Part shown: one piece after another, positions 7,531 to 14,825 of the stretch | Numbering within the stretch: position 1 is the first letter of the stretch | How the letters are laid out: every line of letters starts with the position of its first letter | Source of the DNA: Bryobacterales bacterium | GTDB taxonomy: Bacteria; Acidobacteriota; Terriglobia; Bryobacterales; Bryobacteraceae | Direction: 5' to 3' | NCBI GenBank assembly: GCA_003142185.1 | Contig: PLOR01000103.1 | Span: forward strand, 1 to 35,636 | Length of the DNA stretch: 35,636 nucleotides | Program-made: the position numbers and the translations under genes | Notes under the pieces: generated by a model | Seen by the model: only the letters and a program-made list of their open reading frames with translations | Told to the model about the DNA's origin: nothing | The model's database searches: none

Positions 7531-8884
7531 CTTCTTTTTATTCGTCTTCGCGCTCTCGGCGGAACAAGCCGACTGGATCTGGAGCGCGCGTTACGTCATC
7601 ACCGAGGACGCAACGCATCGCGTGATCGAAAACGGCGCCGTAGCGGTGCGCGGCGCGCGCATTCTCGCCGTCGGCCCGCGCGCCGAAATCGATGCACGAT
7701 TCACGGGCGTGCGGCGCCTGGACCGCCCCGACGCCATCCTCGCGCCGGGCCTGATCGACACACACACACACGCAGCCATGTCGCTGTTTCGCGGCATCGC
7801 CAATGACCTGCGGCTGCAGGATTGGCTGGAAAAGTTCATCTTCCCCGCCGAAGCCAAGAATGTTACGCCCGATTTCGTGCGCTGGGGCACGCGCCTTGGG
7901 TGCCTGGAAATGCTGCTCGGCGGCACAACCACGTTCACCGACATGTACTATTTCGAGGACGTGGTAGCCGAAGCGGCCAAAGAGGCGGGGATGCGCGGCG
8001 TGCTGGGCGAAACCATCATCGGCTTCCCGGTACCCGACAACAAAACGCCCGCCGACGCGCTGCGCTTCACCGAACGCTACCTGGCGCGATTTGCGGGCGA
8101 CCCGCTGATCGTTCCCGCCGTGGCGCCGCACGCGCTGTACACCAATTCCGACGAAACCCTAAAGGCCGCGCGCGCCCTCGCCAACCGCTTTCACGCGCCG
8201 CTGGTGATCCATGTCGCCGAAACCAGGAAAGAAGTCGACGACGAACTGGCCAAGCGGCACACTACGCCGGTAGGGACGCTCGACCGCCTGGGCATCTTCA
8301 ACGGCCGCACGGTAGCCGCGCACTGCGTCTGGGTGACGGAAGCGGACATGGCGATTCTGAAGGCGCGCGATGTCGGCGTGGCGCACTGCCCCTCGAGCAA
8401 CATGATGCTGGCGAGCGGCGTGGCGCCGGTGGTGCGCATGCTGGCGCTGGGCATCCACGTTGGCTTAGGGCCGGACGGTCCGGCGGGCAGCAACAACGAC
8501 TTCAACCTGTTCGAGGAAATGGACCTGGCCGCCAAGCTGCAGAAGGTTACCGCGCGAGATCCGCAGGCGCTTTCCGCGGCCACCGCGCTCGACATGGCCA
8601 CCATCGGCGGCGCGCGCGTGCTCGGCATGGAAAAGGAAATCGGCTCGCTCGAAACGGGCAAACTCGCCGACATGATCGTGGTCCGCCTGGACCGCCCCAA
8701 CGCCGTGCCCCTCTACGATCCGATCTCGCAAATGGTTTACGCGCTCAAAGCCGACGACGTTCGCGACGTAATGGTGAACGGCAAACCGGTGGTTCGCGAC
8801 GGCAGCATCCTCACTTTGAACGAGCCGCAGATTCTCGAAAAGGCCCGTGAGTACAGAGACAAGATACGCGCTTCGTTGCGGTAG
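7514..8884 (+). CDS. Probable secreted amidohydrolase, MTA/SAH (adenosine-type) deaminase family
   Basis: A 456-residue metal-dependent hydrolase of the TrzN/MtaD group, which deaminates adenine nucleosides, S-adenosylhomocysteine or related compounds. Metal ligands are visible: H84 and H86 in IDTHTHAAM, then IHVAET, AHCVWV and the aspartate of GLGPDG. The C-terminal GKLADMIVVRLD and MVNGKPVVRDG complete the small beta domain of the fold. Unlike typical cytoplasmic members it begins MLRICSFFLFVFALSAEQAD, which looks like a short signal peptide of about 17 residues, so the enzyme may work in the periplasm. It starts inside cdd (17-nt overlap), so it is translated from the same salvage mRNA. 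The exact substrate is not decidable from sequence. Confidence 0.85.
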   Translation: MLRICSFFLFVFALSAEQADWIWSARYVITEDATHRVIENGAVAVRGARILAVGPRAEIDARFTGVRRLDRPDAILAPGLIDTHTHAAMSLFRGIANDLRLQDWLEKFIFPAEAKNVTPDFVRWGTRLGCLEMLLGGTTTFTDMYYFEDVVAEAAKEAGMRGVLGETIIGFPVPDNKTPADALRFTERYLARFAGDPLIVPAVAPHALYTNSDETLKAARALANRFHAPLVIHVAETRKEVDDELAKRHTTPVGTLDRLGIFNGRTVAAHCVWVTEADMAILKARDVGVAHCPSSNMMLASGVAPVVRMLALGIHVGLGPDGPAGSNNDFNLFEEMDLAAKLQKVTARDPQALSAATALDMATIGGARVLGMEKEIGSLETGKLADMIVVRLDRPNAVPLYDPISQMVYALKADDVRDVMVNGKPVVRDGSILTLNEPQILEKAREYRDKIRASLR

Positions 8885-8969
8885 GCCGGACGATCGGTTT
8901 TTGTCGTCCGCTAAAGTGTTGAGCTTGGGCAAAGCGTGACAGACCACAAAAGGCGATGGTCTGTCCTAC
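8881..8969. repeat. Mirrored hairpin pair (REPIN-like), copy 2
   Basis: The left hairpin has CGGACGA (8887-8893), loop TCGGTTTTTG and TCGTCCG (8904-8910). The right hairpin has GACAGACCA (8938-8946), loop CAAAAGGCGA and TGGTCTGTC (8957-8965). GTAGG at 8881 and CCTAC at 8965 are inverted ends; the left end includes the stop codon of the amidohydrolase gene. Loop and right flank match copy 1 while the stem bases differ in matched pairs. It lies between two convergent genes. Confidence 0.8.
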
Positions 8970-8975
8970 TACCAC

Positions 8976-10742
8976 TTACCGCGCGAGAATCTTTAGGTCT
9001 TGCGTGGTTTTTTCGCCGGCGTGGATGGTAACGATCTCGGTGACGGGGGCATACGCATCCCACTCGTCCCCGCCTTGCAGGATGCCGTTTATATCGTCCT
9101 GCGCAATCACAGCCAGCTTGTACGTACCGGGGATCACGGGATTGACCGAATAGCTTCCGTCGGCGCCGATGCTGCTGGACTGGAACCCCGTTCCGCCGCC
9201 GGATTCCTGGCCGTCCGGCATCAGCACCACCACCAGGCCGGCAGTGGATGCTCCGTCAGACTGCACCGTTCCCGAAACGGAGCCGAACTGCGTGCTGATG
9301 ACGATGGTGAGCGTGGCGCCCGCCGCGCCGCCGCTGAGATCGAGGATCTGGCCGGCGATTTCGGACCGGCCCAGGAGCATCGATTTCACGTACCCACGGC
9401 CGGCGTTCCAATTTACGTGATACCGGCCGGGCAGGACTTTCTCAAGCGTGAAAGCGCCGGCCGCATCGACCTGCCCGTTGGCGCCCCCGTTGGTTGTATC
9501 GATCCCTTGCAGAAACACATGAGGGGTGTTGCGGCGGGGCGGTTGCGTTTCTTCCGCCGGCGCCGCCGGCTTGGCGTCGTCGCTCTCGTATTCCACTTGA
9601 CCGGTGAGATCGGCGGCCGCGATCATGCGCAGCTCGATGCCGTCGATGTTGGAGTCACCCACCACAACTTCGACCGGTGCCGCGGCCATCTGGCCGGTGG
9701 GGCTGTTCCATTGCGCGCCGATGCGATACGGGCCGGGAGCCAGCCGCCACAGCGCAAACGTCCCGTCCTTCTTCACTGGTGCGCCGGTGCTCCAGCCGCT
9801 GTTCATGGCGAAGCTAAAGCCGAAGCCGCGGGAGTGGTCGGGCTTTTGCCGGACCATCAGATACACGTTCTCGGCGCCTTGCGGGAGGCCCGTCACTTTG
9901 CCGGTGACGCGCACGACGGGCGTGCGCACCAGGCGAATCTCGTTGCCGGCGGATTCGGTTCCGGCCTCGACGCTGACCTTCGCGCCGCTCGCCGCATCGA
10001 GCGCGCTTGGGTAGTAGGTCTGGCTATAATGCGCCTCCAGCGTGCCGTCGGTGCGGATCTCGGGCGGAGTTCCCGGTTCGTCGGGCATCGCTTTAATCCG
10101 GTATTTGCCTGGCGACAGCCCGCCGATGCGAAACTTGCCCTGCGCGTCCGACTGCGAACCTTGCCCGCCGCGGCCGGACTCGGCGCTCACGTTGCAGTTC
10201 TCCATCGGCTCACCATCGGCGTCCACCACCGTGCCTGCAATCGATCCGGTTGGAGTCAGCTTCACGGTCACGTCGTCCTTGTGGTCGCCGGGCTTGAGTG
10301 TGAGCCCGTTCGGACCGCGCTGGCTGAAGGTGAAGGTGAAGCCCAAACGGTTGGCCTGGACGTAGTAGTTGCCTCCGGGCAGACCGGTGATGGAGAACTT
10401 GCCTTCCGCGGTAGTCATCGCGCCATAGCTCTGTTGCTTGCCGTTGGCATAGCCGCCAATCGTCACGTGGGCGCGCAGCACCGGTTCGCCGGTGACCGCA
10501 TTCAGCACCACGCCCTCCACGCTGGCGGAGTTCGGATCGGCGGGCGGCCCGCTTTGGGCGAAACCCGCAGCCGAAGCCGCCAGGAGGAGAATCAGCCAAT
10601 GTGGCGCACGCACTCCTCGGTGCCGCGCTGGCACTCCTTCCGACGCCCGGCGCCGAAGGGCGAAGACGCGTCGAGATGAGTCTCGACGCTCGACGCAAGA
10701 GTGCGTGCGCCACGGACCCAACCTACTGCGAGGGCTTCGCAT
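8976..10742 (-). CDS. Secreted carboxypeptidase-regulatory-like (CnaB/Ig-like) repeat protein 1
   Basis: About 588 residues from ATG 10742, which has AAGGAGG 6 nt upstream. A GTG at 10613 (545 residues) would instead put the signal peptide (HWLILLLAASAAGFAQS) at the N-terminus and is a serious alternative. The extra 43 residues in the longer form are encoded by a palindromic element (10601-10713) that has no stop codon in this frame. The mature protein has at least five modules ending in a G.F/Y...L.PG.Y pattern, for example GKFSITGLPGGNYYV, GKFRIGGLSPGKYRI and GAFTLEKVLPGRYHV. These are seven-strand beta-sandwich domains of the carboxypeptidase D regulatory type. No catalytic domain or TonB-type barrel is present. 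It is probably a periplasmic or surface adhesin or structural protein; function unknown. It is a paralogue of the next gene and its reading frame overlaps that gene's end by about 20 nt. Confidence 0.8.
   Translation of the reverse strand: MRSPRSRLGPWRTHSCVERRDSSRRVFALRRRASEGVPARHRGVRAPHWLILLLAASAAGFAQSGPPADPNSASVEGVVLNAVTGEPVLRAHVTIGGYANGKQQSYGAMTTAEGKFSITGLPGGNYYVQANRLGFTFTFSQRGPNGLTLKPGDHKDDVTVKLTPTGSIAGTVVDADGEPMENCNVSAESGRGGQGSQSDAQGKFRIGGLSPGKYRIKAMPDEPGTPPEIRTDGTLEAHYSQTYYPSALDAASGAKVSVEAGTESAGNEIRLVRTPVVRVTGKVTGLPQGAENVYLMVRQKPDHSRGFGFSFAMNSGWSTGAPVKKDGTFALWRLAPGPYRIGAQWNSPTGQMAAAPVEVVVGDSNIDGIELRMIAAADLTGQVEYESDDAKPAAPAEETQPPRRNTPHVFLQGIDTTNGGANGQVDAAGAFTLEKVLPGRYHVNWNAGRGYVKSMLLGRSEIAGQILDLSGGAAGATLTIVISTQFGSVSGTVQSDGASTAGLVVVLMPDGQESGGGTGFQSSSIGADGSYSVNPVIPGTYKLAVIAQDDINGILQGGDEWDAYAPVTEIVTIHAGEKTTQDLKILAR
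10601..10713. repeat. Mirrored palindromic element with 15-bp perfect outer arms
   Basis: The outer arms GTGGCGCACGCACTC (10601-10615) and GAGTGCGTGCGCCAC (10699-10713) are exact reverse complements. Inside, GTGCC-GCGCT-GGCAC (10620-10634) and GCGTCGAGA-TGAG-TCTCGACGC (10668-10689) form one hairpin near each end. It lies across the start region of the beta-sandwich protein gene and can be read through in frame. The layout is that of a REPIN or small MITE-like repeat; the sequence is unrelated to the 7049 and 8881 pairs. Confidence 0.8.
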
Positions 10743-12318
10743 CGGCATCCTCCTTCCCGACCAGCTTCAGGTCCTTCACTTTGCGGTCGCCTTCTTTGAT
10801 CTCAATTTCTTCCGCCGAGGCTGCCAGCTTCTTGACCATTTCCAGAACGTCGGCTCCCCATTCGTCGAACGCCAGCAGCCTGTATTTGCCGGGGCGAATC
10901 CCTTGGAAACGGTAGGTCCCATCCTCGGCCATCTTGAGAGAGCGGTCCAGCTTGATCTCCTTCGGGTCTGCGACCAGAGCAACCATCGCCGGCATGGCGC
11001 CTAGCGGCTCGCCGTCCTTATCCAGCAGCCTGCCCGAAACCTGGCCGCCGTTGCGGCTGACCACGATCTTCAGCGACGATCCCTGCGCGACGCGCGAAAG
11101 ATCCAATTCGTCGTCGGGCGTCTCCACGCCATCCAGGCGGACCGATTTCAGATAGCCGTTTTCCGGCATCGGCGTCACCTTCACGCCGTAAGTGCCCGGC
11201 GCGATATTGGCGATGCGGAACGCGCCGCTTTGGTCCGCCTCGGCGGAAGGGGGCGGTTCTCCAAAAGAGCCGAATGGCGACAGTTCGAGGCTGACGGAAA
11301 GCTTCTCCGTGCCCGGGCTCCCCGGCATCTCCAGCTTCCCGGTCAATTCTCCGCCCGGAGCCAGCACCAGGTTCAGGTTGGTCACATCGGCGCCTTCCAG
11401 GTGGACGTCCATCGGCTGGCTATAGAGGTTGGTCTTGTCGTTCCGGTGCCAGGCGAGCAGCCGGTATGTGCCTGGCTGGAGGTTGGTGAGCAGGAAGTGG
11501 CCGTCCCGGTCGGAGCCGGAACCGCTGGCAAGACCCATGTGCCGCGGATCGTCGCCCTGCAGGAGCATCACCGTGGTGCCGCCAGCCGCGTCCGTCGCGC
11601 CGGTCACCACGCCGCCGATGCTGGCGCCGCGCACCTGCCGCACCAGGTGGATTTCCAGGCCGGTCAACTCGGCGCCCGCCGCCGCTTCCACCAGCACGGC
11701 TTTTCCCTTGACAGCCGAGCTGGGGTAATAGGTCTCTCCGTATATCGCGTCGATACTTCCATCGGTGCGAATTTCCGGCACCTGGTTCATGCCGCGGCCA
11801 CCCGGTTCCGCGACGAGGTAATACTTGCCCGGCGCAACGCTCATGTGGAACTCGCCTCGCTCATCGCCGTTAGCCCAGCGGCCGAAGGACACGGCCCGCT
11901 CGGATTCGGCGTCCGCGCGAACACCGGCTTGCACCGGGTCGCCGTTGTCGTCTATTATCCGGCCGGAAATGGTCGCGCCCTGGGCCATTTCGATCTTGAA
12001 ATCAGCGAGGTGCTGGCCGGCCTTGAGCGACACACGCGGAACGAGTCCTTGGCCCTTCGGTGGCATGTAGAAGAAGCCGTGCTGCCGTGCTTCGGCGGAA
12101 TAGGTCCCGGCGGGCAGGCTGGCGATGGAGAAGTGGCCGGCGGCGTTGCTGATGGCGCCGTATGGCTGCCCTTCCGCCGCGGAGGACATGCTGAGGAAGC
12201 GGACATGCACGCCGGCCATGGGTCGCCCGGTTGCCTGGTTGACTACTACGCCTTCGATGGCAGCCGTTTGCGCGCCCAGACACGCGCAACAGGCCAGCAG
12301 CAGCGCCGCGCGATGCAT
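10723..12318 (-). CDS. Secreted carboxypeptidase-regulatory-like (CnaB/Ig-like) repeat protein 2
   Basis: A 531-residue exported protein. ATG 12318 is preferred over the TTG one codon upstream. The N-terminus MHRAALLLACCACLGAQTA is a signal peptide of about 18 residues; its cysteines do not form a clear lipobox. Five beta-sandwich modules follow, marked by GHFSIASLPAGTYSA, GEFHMSVAPGKYYLV, GHFLLTNLQPGTYRL, GAFRIANIAPGTYGV and GTYRFQGIRPGKYRL. A shared EIRTDGS...TYYPS stretch in the second module ties it to the downstream paralogue, so the pair arose by tandem duplication. The tail is charged and ends in KEDADAKPSQ. No enzyme motif is seen. It is probably a periplasmic or outer-surface protein, with the two genes cotranscribed. 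Confidence 0.85.
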   Translation of the reverse strand: MHRAALLLACCACLGAQTAAIEGVVVNQATGRPMAGVHVRFLSMSSAAEGQPYGAISNAAGHFSIASLPAGTYSAEARQHGFFYMPPKGQGLVPRVSLKAGQHLADFKIEMAQGATISGRIIDDNGDPVQAGVRADAESERAVSFGRWANGDERGEFHMSVAPGKYYLVAEPGGRGMNQVPEIRTDGSIDAIYGETYYPSSAVKGKAVLVEAAAGAELTGLEIHLVRQVRGASIGGVVTGATDAAGGTTVMLLQGDDPRHMGLASGSGSDRDGHFLLTNLQPGTYRLLAWHRNDKTNLYSQPMDVHLEGADVTNLNLVLAPGGELTGKLEMPGSPGTEKLSVSLELSPFGSFGEPPPSAEADQSGAFRIANIAPGTYGVKVTPMPENGYLKSVRLDGVETPDDELDLSRVAQGSSLKIVVSRNGGQVSGRLLDKDGEPLGAMPAMVALVADPKEIKLDRSLKMAEDGTYRFQGIRPGKYRLLAFDEWGADVLEMVKKLAASAEEIEIKEGDRKVKDLKLVGKEDADAKPSQ

Positions 12319-12503
12319 CAATTTCGAATATACCGCAGCCGCCGCGGGCTGTCAGCGGCTCGCATGATTCTGCGGGGGGCCGTATTCGGCCTTGTGCTAA
12401 AATCATCTCGGCTTATCCGGCCCGGGAACGTAGCCCGCCGCTGAGTCCTGGTTTGTCGCCGAACAGCCGGTCCGGAACTTGCCCGAAAGAGCCGCCCAAC
12501 CGC

Positions 12504-14693
12504 ATGATCCTCTTCTTCTTCTTTTTCTTCTTTTCGGGCTTTTGTAGCCTGGTCTACCAGGTTGTGTGGCTGCGTGTCGCGATGGCCGGCTTCGGCGTCA
12601 CCACGCCGCTCATTTCCATTGTTCTTTCCGTGTTCATGGCCGGCCTGGCGTTAGGAAGCTGGGCCGGGGGCAGGCTGGTGAAAGGTCTGGCGCGCAGGCC
12701 TGCACGCTTTTTTCTGGGTCTGTACGGCGGGGTAGAGCTTCTCATCGGGGTTTCGGGGGTGGTGGTGGCCCCGCTGCTTCGGCAGGGCCACGCGCTGCTT
12801 GGGGTGCAAACGGCGTGGGATTCGTCAGCTTACTATCTGGTCTCGGCGGGCTGGATCGCGCTGGTGATGCTGCCTTTCTGCGCCTTGATGGGCGCTACTT
12901 TTCCGGTAGCTATGGCCGGCATCCGGGCCGCCTTTCCGGATCGTTCCTCGCGTTCGTTCAGCTATCTGTACGTCGCCAATGTGGTGGGGGCGGCAACCGG
13001 CGTGATCGCTTCCGCGTTCGTGCTCATCGAGCTGATGGGCTTCGCGAGGACGCAGTGGACCGCGGCGGCTTTGAACGCTCTGATCGGCGCCTCCGCCTTC
13101 GTGGCGTCCAGACGTGTTGCTTCCACCAGCGGTGTTGCGCCTGCGCCGCTCGCCCCCACCAGCCCGGTTTCCGGCGATGTCATGATTCTGCCGCTGCTGT
13201 TCACGACGGGCTTGGCCAGCCTGGCGATGGAGGTGGTGTGGACGCGGCAGTTTATCCCGTTCCTGGGCCCGGTGGTTTACTCGTTTGCCGCCATGCTGGC
13301 CGTGTACCTGGTTGCTACGGCCCTCGGCAGCCGGATCTATCGTGCCACGATCCGGCGCCGCGGCGCCGCCATCCCGGCCTGGAACCAAGTGGTGGTTGTG
13401 GCAGGCGCCGCCGCTCTCCTTCCCCTGTTCGCGGCGGATCCCCGTATGATGATGCACAACCAGTATTGGTATCTGCTGTTTGGCTCCATACGTGTGGCTA
13501 CGGGCATTGGGCCATTCTGCGCCGCTCTCGGTTTTCTTACGCCGATGCTGGTGGACCGCTGGTCGTGCGGGGATCCGAACCGCGCGGGCAGGGCTTACGC
13601 CATCAACGCGATCGGTTGCATCGTAGGTCCGCTGCTGGCCGGTTTTGTGTTGCTGCCCAACCTGGGCGAGCGGTGGACGCTGATCGTGCTGGCGCTGCCG
13701 CTGTTTGCCTTCGGCTGCCGGCGCCAAACCGGCGTCCCTGACGGCGCACCCCAGCGCCGGCCCGCCCGGCTCCTGGTGTTGGCGCTGGCTGTCGCCCTGC
13801 TGGTCGTAGCGGTCACCAGAGATTTCGAAACCTTTTTCCCGGGTGCCCGTGTTCGCCGCGACTACACGGCGACCGTGATCGCCTATGGCTCGGGCATGGG
13901 GAAGCAGTTGCTGGTGAACGGCGTCGGCATTACGCAGTTGACGCCAATCACGAAAATGATGGCGCATCTCCCACTGGCGTCCCTGCCGGCGCCGCCGCGG
14001 CGGACCCTCGTTCTCTGCTTCGGAATGGGAACCTCGTACCGCTCCGCGATGTCTTGGGGCACTCCCGTGACCGTGGTCGAACTGGTGCCGAGCGTGCCTC
14101 CTCTGCTCAGTTACTTTCACCGCGACGGCGACGAGTTGCTGCGGTCGCCGCGTTCCACGGTTGTGATCGACGATGCCCGGCGATTCCTCGAGCGTACCCG
14201 GGACACCTTCGATGCGATCATCATTGATCCCCCGCCGCCCGTCGAAGCCGCCGGATCCAGCTTGCTGTATTCCACGGAGTTCTATCGCGCGCTCGCCCAC
14301 CGGCTTTCCCCCGGAGGCATTCTGCAACAGTGGCTGCCCGCGGCGGATCCCGCTGTGGTTTCCTCGTTCGCAAAGGCACTGGGCCAGACATTCCCGGAGG
14401 TTCGCTGTTTCGGGTCGGCCCCGGAATACGGTCATCATTTTCTGGCCAGCTTCTCACCCATCGAGAAGCGTACCGCCGCCGAGCTTGCCGCGCGTGTTCC
14501 TACTGCCGCGGGGCGGGATTTTCTGGAGTGGGGACCGGAGACGAACGTCGAAGCAGAGTTTCAGGACACGCTCCGCAATGAATTGCCGCTGGAGCGGTTG
14601 ATCGCCCCCGATCCCGGCGTGCCTGTGCTCACCGACGACCGGCCGGTCAACGAATACTATCTCCTGCGCGACCTCGCGCAGCGGGTTCGGTAA
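12504..14693 (+). CDS. Polytopic membrane protein fused to a spermidine-synthase-like methyltransferase-fold domain
   Basis: About 729 residues from ATG 12504 (a TTG further upstream would add 17 unlikely residues). The first two thirds are hydrophobic, with roughly 10-13 membrane segments starting at MILFFFFFFFSGFCSLVYQVVWLR, which is typical of the fused MFS/spermidine synthase family. The last third is a soluble Rossmann-like domain with LVLCFGMGTSYRSAM as the nucleotide-binding glycine loop, VTVVELVPSV as strand 2 and its acidic residue, and DTFDAIIIDPPPPVEAAGS at the catalytic strand. True aminopropyltransferases have a D-SSDP type motif there; here it is D-PPPP. Polyamine synthesis is therefore doubtful and the substrate is unknown. 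The gene stands alone, divergent from the beta-sandwich pair. Confidence 0.82.
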   Translation: MILFFFFFFFSGFCSLVYQVVWLRVAMAGFGVTTPLISIVLSVFMAGLALGSWAGGRLVKGLARRPARFFLGLYGGVELLIGVSGVVVAPLLRQGHALLGVQTAWDSSAYYLVSAGWIALVMLPFCALMGATFPVAMAGIRAAFPDRSSRSFSYLYVANVVGAATGVIASAFVLIELMGFARTQWTAAALNALIGASAFVASRRVASTSGVAPAPLAPTSPVSGDVMILPLLFTTGLASLAMEVVWTRQFIPFLGPVVYSFAAMLAVYLVATALGSRIYRATIRRRGAAIPAWNQVVVVAGAAALLPLFAADPRMMMHNQYWYLLFGSIRVATGIGPFCAALGFLTPMLVDRWSCGDPNRAGRAYAINAIGCIVGPLLAGFVLLPNLGERWTLIVLALPLFAFGCRRQTGVPDGAPQRRPARLLVLALAVALLVVAVTRDFETFFPGARVRRDYTATVIAYGSGMGKQLLVNGVGITQLTPITKMMAHLPLASLPAPPRRTLVLCFGMGTSYRSAMSWGTPVTVVELVPSVPPLLSYFHRDGDELLRSPRSTVVIDDARRFLERTRDTFDAIIIDPPPPVEAAGSSLLYSTEFYRALAHRLSPGGILQQWLPAADPAVVSSFAKALGQTFPEVRCFGSAPEYGHHFLASFSPIEKRTAAELAARVPTAAGRDFLEWGPETNVEAEFQDTLRNELPLERLIAPDPGVPVLTDDRPVNEYYLLRDLAQRVR

Positions 14694-14715
14694 ACCGGAT
14701 ACTTCTTTACAAGCG

Positions 14716-14822
14716 GTAGCGCCGGCGGTCTTGCCGCCGGTGTCTTGTGCCTTACGGGCGCTTGACCACGGCCGCCATTCGGAACACGCCGCCAGACCGG
14801 TGCGGAAAAACACCGGCGCTAC
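14716..14822. repeat. Mirrored palindromic element between convergent genes
   Basis: The outer arms GTAGCGCCGG (14716-14725) and CCGGCGCTAC (14813-14822) are exact reverse complements. Each is joined to a hairpin: CCGGCGG-TCTTG-CCGCCGG (14722-14740) on the left and CCGGTG-CGGAAAAA-CACCGG (about 14797-14816) on the right. It fills the gap between the ends of the fusion gene and the glycosyltransferase gene. It may also serve as a two-way terminator, though no long T-run is present. Confidence 0.7.
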
Positions 14823-14825
14823 GGT

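Noticed and set aside
9000-10679. 559-codon plus-strand ORF opposite the beta-sandwich gene
   Set aside because: Antisense shadow with no recognisable domain; the minus-strand frame shows five regular modules and a signal peptide.
12825-14438. 537-codon minus-strand ORF opposite the spermidine-synthase-like fusion
   Set aside because: Rich in Arg, Gly, His and Gln with no domain, while the plus strand has a membrane domain and a Rossmann motif.
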